From positions 83,570-147,569 of the IMG/VR virus record IMGVR_UViG_3300042450_002433: a stretch of DNA of 64,000 nucleotides; one strand, written 5' to 3'. Both the position numbers and the translations under genes were made by a program. Source of the DNA: a virus. The notes under the pieces were generated by a model. It did no database searches and was not told the origin of the DNA. It saw nothing but the letters and a program-made list of their open reading frames with translations. Shown piece after piece: positions 60,981-64,000 of the stretch; position 1 is the first letter of the stretch; every line of letters starts with the position of its first letter.

Positions 60981-61766
60981 ATGTCAACTTCAATTGCCAA
61001 CATTCCAGTAGGAACATCAGTTCCTGAAGATACATCTGACAACCCATCATTCCTTGGTGTTCTCGTAACTCAGCGATCAGTCGTTCGGAATTACTCAGGA
61101 TTGGATGTTATCAATTCGGGAAACTGGCAGTCCCCACAGGCTGCATATGTGCAGAATGGGGGCACATGGAGAAAAGTAGATTCCATGAAGGTCATGCAAA
61201 ATGGATCTTGGGTTTCTACTGGGCCAAAGTTGACAGAAAGCACTTACAAGAAGCAAGTTCGTCTTTCTTTTAGTTATCGAACATTCAATCAGGGCGCAGA
61301 AACATCAATCGGGCAGATGAACATTCCGAATGATTGGTATGTTCCTAGTGGGTGGAAAATGGTCTATTGTCGTTGGAAGGGCATCTATGATGATACATGT
61401 GATGGTATCTTCCTTGGACAGAAACCAAATACATTTGACGGAATTGGAACGATACTTGCGAGAAGACCAGAGACCCGTTATGTGAACAGAGATACAAGTG
61501 TTTGGACATGGGAGTCCATTCCAGACTTTACGATTACGAATCTTCGACAGGGTCAGGCATCGAACTGGATATGTACTTTTTTGCTCACTCCTAGTGTGCC
61601 AAATGATGGTGTTAGTTGCAGCGGGAAACTCGATGCTCATCGGTTTTCGAACGAGTATCAAACGATACCGAATTCATTCAACCAAATCGTCTCGGTAAAG
61701 CGTGGCAACGATTGCGATTCATGTAATCACTCCGCTGGGGGAGTAATGGTGTTTGAGGAACCCTAA
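60981..61766 (+). CDS. Fibre-associated virion protein, function unknown
   Basis: A 261-residue protein starting MSTSIANIPVGTSVPEDTSD (ATG at 60981, 2 nt after the fibre stop; an in-frame ATG at 60954 would overlap the fibre gene). SGNWQSPQAAYVQNGGTWRK followed by VMQNGSWVST is a repeat-like motif often found near baseplate and fibre proteins. Four cysteines lie near the end (VSCSGK, NDCDSCNH). No enzymatic motif. Confidence 0.6.
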   Translation: MSTSIANIPVGTSVPEDTSDNPSFLGVLVTQRSVVRNYSGLDVINSGNWQSPQAAYVQNGGTWRKVDSMKVMQNGSWVSTGPKLTESTYKKQVRLSFSYRTFNQGAETSIGQMNIPNDWYVPSGWKMVYCRWKGIYDDTCDGIFLGQKPNTFDGIGTILARRPETRYVNRDTSVWTWESIPDFTITNLRQGQASNWICTFLLTPSVPNDGVSCSGKLDAHRFSNEYQTIPNSFNQIVSVKRGNDCDSCNHSAGGVMVFEEP

Positions 61767-61769
61767 CGA

Positions 61770-61776
61770 ATAAATA
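61770..61776 (+). promoter_or_regulatory. Late promoter motif ATAAATA
   Basis: AATAAATA context, ending 6 nt before the ATG at 61783. Confidence 0.65.
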
Positions 61777-61782
61777 CCACTA

Positions 61783-62124
61783 ATGGCACAAACAATCAAC
61801 AGAGACATGGATCAGGGTACAAACTTCTCTTTCTCCCATATGGTGAAAGGAGATGGGGGTACTGCAACTGATATTTCTTCGGGACATACTGCATATGCAC
61901 AGATGAGAAAATTTTATACTTCTTCATCTGCAATAACCCTAACTACATCGATCACAGGATCTACAGGAAATATAAATGTTTCTTTGGGTGCAACTGCATC
62001 GGCTGCTGTAAAAGCAGGAGTTTATTTCTATGATTTGGAATTGCATTCAAATGGCAGTGTAAATGTCCAAAGATTGGTTCAGGGAATGATTACGGTTTAT
62101 CCAGAAATCACAAAAATTCCTTGA
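61783..62124 (+). CDS. Small virion protein, Ig-like or head-fibre-like fold
   Basis: A 113-residue protein with alternating beta strands: AQTINRDMDQGTNFSFSHMV, TAYAQMRKFYTSSSAITLTT, AGVYFYDLELHSNGSVNVQR, LVQGMITVYPEITKIP. The ending YDLEL-V-R-GMITVYPEIT is a recurrent pattern of small virion proteins in T4-like environmental phages. A late-type motif precedes it. Function unknown. Confidence 0.65.
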   Translation: MAQTINRDMDQGTNFSFSHMVKGDGGTATDISSGHTAYAQMRKFYTSSSAITLTTSITGSTGNINVSLGATASAAVKAGVYFYDLELHSNGSVNVQRLVQGMITVYPEITKIP

Positions 62125-62148
62125 CATCCAAAGGTGAGTGGATATCAT
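62121..62148 (+). promoter_or_regulatory. Possible sigma-70-type promoter of the glycosyltransferase gene
   Basis: TTGACA (62121-62126), 16 bp, TATCAT (62143-62148). The -35 box overlaps the preceding stop codon, and a late motif follows at 62153. Confidence 0.5.
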
Positions 62149-62152
62149 TCAC

Positions 62153-62159
62153 CTAAATA
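62153..62159 (+). promoter_or_regulatory. Late promoter motif CTAAATA
   Basis: Lies 32 nt upstream of the glycosyltransferase start chosen at 62192. Confidence 0.55.
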
Positions 62160-62191
62160 CATCACACACCCCGTTTATTATGGAGATTGAT

Positions 62192-63400
62192 ATGAGTGAA
62201 ACAATGACAATCGATACTGCTACCGCTCCCGTTGCAATTCCACAAACAGCAATTGCCCCGAGCAATCAAAACAAAGTAAAAACAATTACGCTCTGCATGA
62301 TCGTAAAGGATGAGGCTCGTGTTATTGAGCGTTGTCTTTCTTCTGTTCTGCCTCTTATCGACAGATGGCTCATTGTAGACACAGGTTCTACGGATGGTAC
62401 ACAGCAGAAGATCAAAGATTTCTTTGATCGCAATGGTATCGAGGGTGAACTGCATCAGAGCACATGGCAGAACTTCGGACATAACCGTTCCGAAGCACTT
62501 CAACTTGCACAGAAGACAGATACCGATTATGCATTCATGATCGATGCAGATGAGATTCTTGTGTTTGAGCCAGGATTTGATCCTGTAAAGTTTAAGGAAT
62601 CCCTCAATGCAGAACTATACAATATTTTTGCTCAATTCGGACAGACTCGTTATCACCGTCCGCAGATGACAAGCAATAAGAAGCCATTCTACTACCGTGG
62701 AATTCTTCATGAGTATGTCGATTGCCATGAGCCAATTGCAACTCGTGATTTTGCCCGTGGATTCATGAACACTCCAATTCAGGATGGGGCACGATCAAGT
62801 GATCCTGAAAAGTATCAAAAGGATGCTGTTCGATTCGAAGAGGCTATCGCATCAGGAACCGTAGAAGAAAAAGATTTCAATCGATACCATTTCTACCTTG
62901 CACAGTCATATCGTGACTCGCAGCAATGGGAGAAGGCTCTTGAATTGTATTTGAAGAGAGCAGACTTGGGTGGATGGAACGAGGAAGTGTTCTATAGCCT
63001 GTATCAGGCAGGTAGAATCATGGAGATCATGGAGAAGCCTGTTGACAACATTCTACAGTTGTACTTTAGAGCATATCAGGCGGCTCCGTGGAGAGCCGAG
63101 AGCCTTTGGGCTGCTGCTCGTCTCTGCCGTGCATTCTCCCGCTTCGATCAGGGCTACCGCTTCGCCAAGCAAGGGCTAAAGATTCGTTATCCCGAAGGTG
63201 CACTGTTCGTAGGACAAGGAATCTATGAGTGGGCAATGCTCGATGAGTTTTCAATTGCATCCTTTTGGACGGAACACTACCGAGAATCCCGTATTGCAAG
63301 CATGCAGTTGCTGAAGGACGGGAAATATCCTGCCGATCAAAAAGAGCGTATCGAAGCGAATTTGAAGTTTGCCACAGATGCACTCGTTGAGGGCAATTGA
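62192..63400 (+). CDS. Family 2 glycosyltransferase with helical-repeat C-terminus
   Basis: A 402-residue protein. The GT-A core is clear: TITLCMIVKDEARVIERCLS, LIVDTGSTDGTQQKI and the metal-binding DAD at 118-120 (FMIDADEIL). The region after about residue 220 has TPR-like helices (HFYLAQSYRDSQQWEKALEL, YSLYQAGRIMEIM). Similar enzymes are widespread in phages and bacteria. Probable substrates are virion proteins, host surface glycans or DNA. GGAG is 6 nt before the ATG at 62192; the longer GTG-initiated frame at 62138 overlaps both promoters and is rejected. Confidence 0.85.
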   Translation: MSETMTIDTATAPVAIPQTAIAPSNQNKVKTITLCMIVKDEARVIERCLSSVLPLIDRWLIVDTGSTDGTQQKIKDFFDRNGIEGELHQSTWQNFGHNRSEALQLAQKTDTDYAFMIDADEILVFEPGFDPVKFKESLNAELYNIFAQFGQTRYHRPQMTSNKKPFYYRGILHEYVDCHEPIATRDFARGFMNTPIQDGARSSDPEKYQKDAVRFEEAIASGTVEEKDFNRYHFYLAQSYRDSQQWEKALELYLKRADLGGWNEEVFYSLYQAGRIMEIMEKPVDNILQLYFRAYQAAPWRAESLWAAARLCRAFSRFDQGYRFAKQGLKIRYPEGALFVGQGIYEWAMLDEFSIASFWTEHYRESRIASMQLLKDGKYPADQKERIEANLKFATDALVEGN

Positions 63401-63406
63401 TCTACG

Positions 63407-63413
63407 CTAAATA
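63407..63413 (+). promoter_or_regulatory. Late promoter motif CTAAATA
   Basis: 36 nt upstream of the ATG at 63450 of the last fibre gene. Confidence 0.55.
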
Positions 63414-63449
63414 GTGGAAGCATAACTACTAAAGGTAGGAACTCCATTA

Positions 63450-64000
63450 ATGGCATATAGTGCAATCCCTCTTGTCGGCGGCGGTGGTGGCGGCGATGGT
63501 CGCAGAATCCTCAACACATGGAATGTTCCCGTGGGACATCCGTTTGTGGCAGGATCTGTGGTCATTTACACAGGTGGTGCAACAGGATTTCAACTCGCAA
63601 TTGCAGATGACTTAGATACTGCACAGACAGTTGGTATTGTTGAATCTGTTACAAATACAACAGCAACAGTCATCTATCAAGGAGAGATTGATTTTGTCGG
63701 TGCCCTTCCAATAGATGATACTGCCACATCACTCACCGCAGGTACGGTCTATTACCTATCGCCAACAAATTTAGGAAATCTAAGCCCGAATCGACCATAT
63801 GATGGATCGTCATATATTCAGGGTGTCCTTGTTGCAACGGCTGCTAAGAGTGGTTTTGTTATCAATTCTCTACCACAGGCACCAACAACTGCGTCCCTGT
63901 TCACTCCTGTTGGATCGATTATTCCATGGGCAGGATCTTTTAATACTGTTCCTAGCACATGGCGTATTTGCGATGGTGCAGCAGTTCGTAAGTCGGGAAA
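63450..64000 (+). CDS. Tail-collar fibre protein, 3' end outside window
   Basis: The frame opens at ATG 63450 after AGGAACTCC-type spacing and runs to the window edge (183 complete codons). It begins MAYSAIPLVGGGGGGDGRRI and later has TPVGSIIPWAGSFNTVPSTW followed by RICDGAAVRKSG, the start of a phage tail-collar domain. The order is the same as in the fibre at 57577 (VGxxxPxAG ... P-W-LCDGS), and segments such as VGIVESVTN also match there (LGIVESVTG). It is therefore a second collar fibre, truncated only by the window. Confidence 0.8.
   Translation, partial: MAYSAIPLVGGGGGGDGRRILNTWNVPVGHPFVAGSVVIYTGGATGFQLAIADDLDTAQTVGIVESVTNTTATVIYQGEIDFVGALPIDDTATSLTAGTVYYLSPTNLGNLSPNRPYDGSSYIQGVLVATAAKSGFVINSLPQAPTTASLFTPVGSIIPWAGSFNTVPSTWRICDGAAVRKSG

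Noticed and set aside
62138-62191. GTG-initiated extension of the glycosyltransferase gene
   Set aside because: It would start between two promoter elements and lacks a ribosome site; ATG 62192 has GGAG at proper spacing.

Overview
The window is part of the genome of a T4-like contractile-tailed phage (T4-type myovirus). The assignment rests on recognisable T4 core proteins: baseplate and tail proteins gp4, gp5, gp6, gp8, gp25, gp26, gp48, gp53 and gp54; recombination and replication proteins gp32, gp46, gp47, UvsW and UvsY; and late-transcription proteins gp33 and gp55. No tRNA, rRNA, CRISPR array, integrase or insertion sequence was seen. Base composition is moderately AT-rich, and the proteins resemble those of environmental (marine or freshwater) T4-like phages more than coliphage T4. 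The host cannot be read from the window. No photosynthesis gene is present, and the phage carries a B12-dependent (class II) ribonucleotide reductase.

Layout. 1-11.8 kb: host-recognition and fibre genes on the + strand (YadA-repeat fibre, glycine-rich adhesin-like protein, a small SAM-methyltransferase-like gene, two collagen-like fibres that share nearly identical blocks, and a large Cys-rich protein). 12-15.9 kb: class II ribonucleotide reductase, small membrane and unknown proteins, and an HExxH metallopeptidase-like gene. 15.9-18.9 kb: Cys-rich proteins, one with a complete trypsin-like catalytic triad. 19-29 kb: recombination and transcription genes (gp46, gp47, gp55, UvsW, UvsY, RuvC-like resolvase), interrupted by an 813-residue relative of the protease that has lost all three catalytic residues. 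29-32.5 kb: small genes, an exonuclease, gp33 and gp32. 32.5-38.3 kb on the - strand: tape measure, a small frameshift-accessed ORF, gp26, gp54, gp2-like and gp4. 38.3-57.6 kb on the + strand: gp48, gp53, a gp27-like hub, gp5, a PAAR tip, gp25, gp6, a protein in the gp7 position, gp8 and a very large DUF4815-like protein. 57.6-64 kb: tail-collar fibres, small virion proteins, a family-2 glycosyltransferase and a fibre gene cut by the window end.

Regulation. Genes for nucleotide metabolism and DNA replication have host-like sigma-70 promoters (TTGACA, 16-17 bp, TATAAT-like). Many other genes are preceded by CTAAATA or ATAAATA, which resembles the T4 late promoter TATAAATA; both late-transcription proteins gp55 and gp33 are encoded here. 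In six cases the motif ends only 6-7 nt before the start codon, so these messages should be nearly leaderless. Convergent gene pairs are separated by short hairpins.

Most notable observations: an in-frame T TTT TTC slippery heptamer at the end of gp26 leading into a small ORF just before the tape measure (a lambda G/GT-like arrangement); an active protease and pseudoprotease pair in virion-type genes; leaderless-type late promoters; a glycine-zipper insert in the baseplate hub; and a membrane-anchored protein inside the baseplate operon. No stretch longer than about 300 bases is without a gene.
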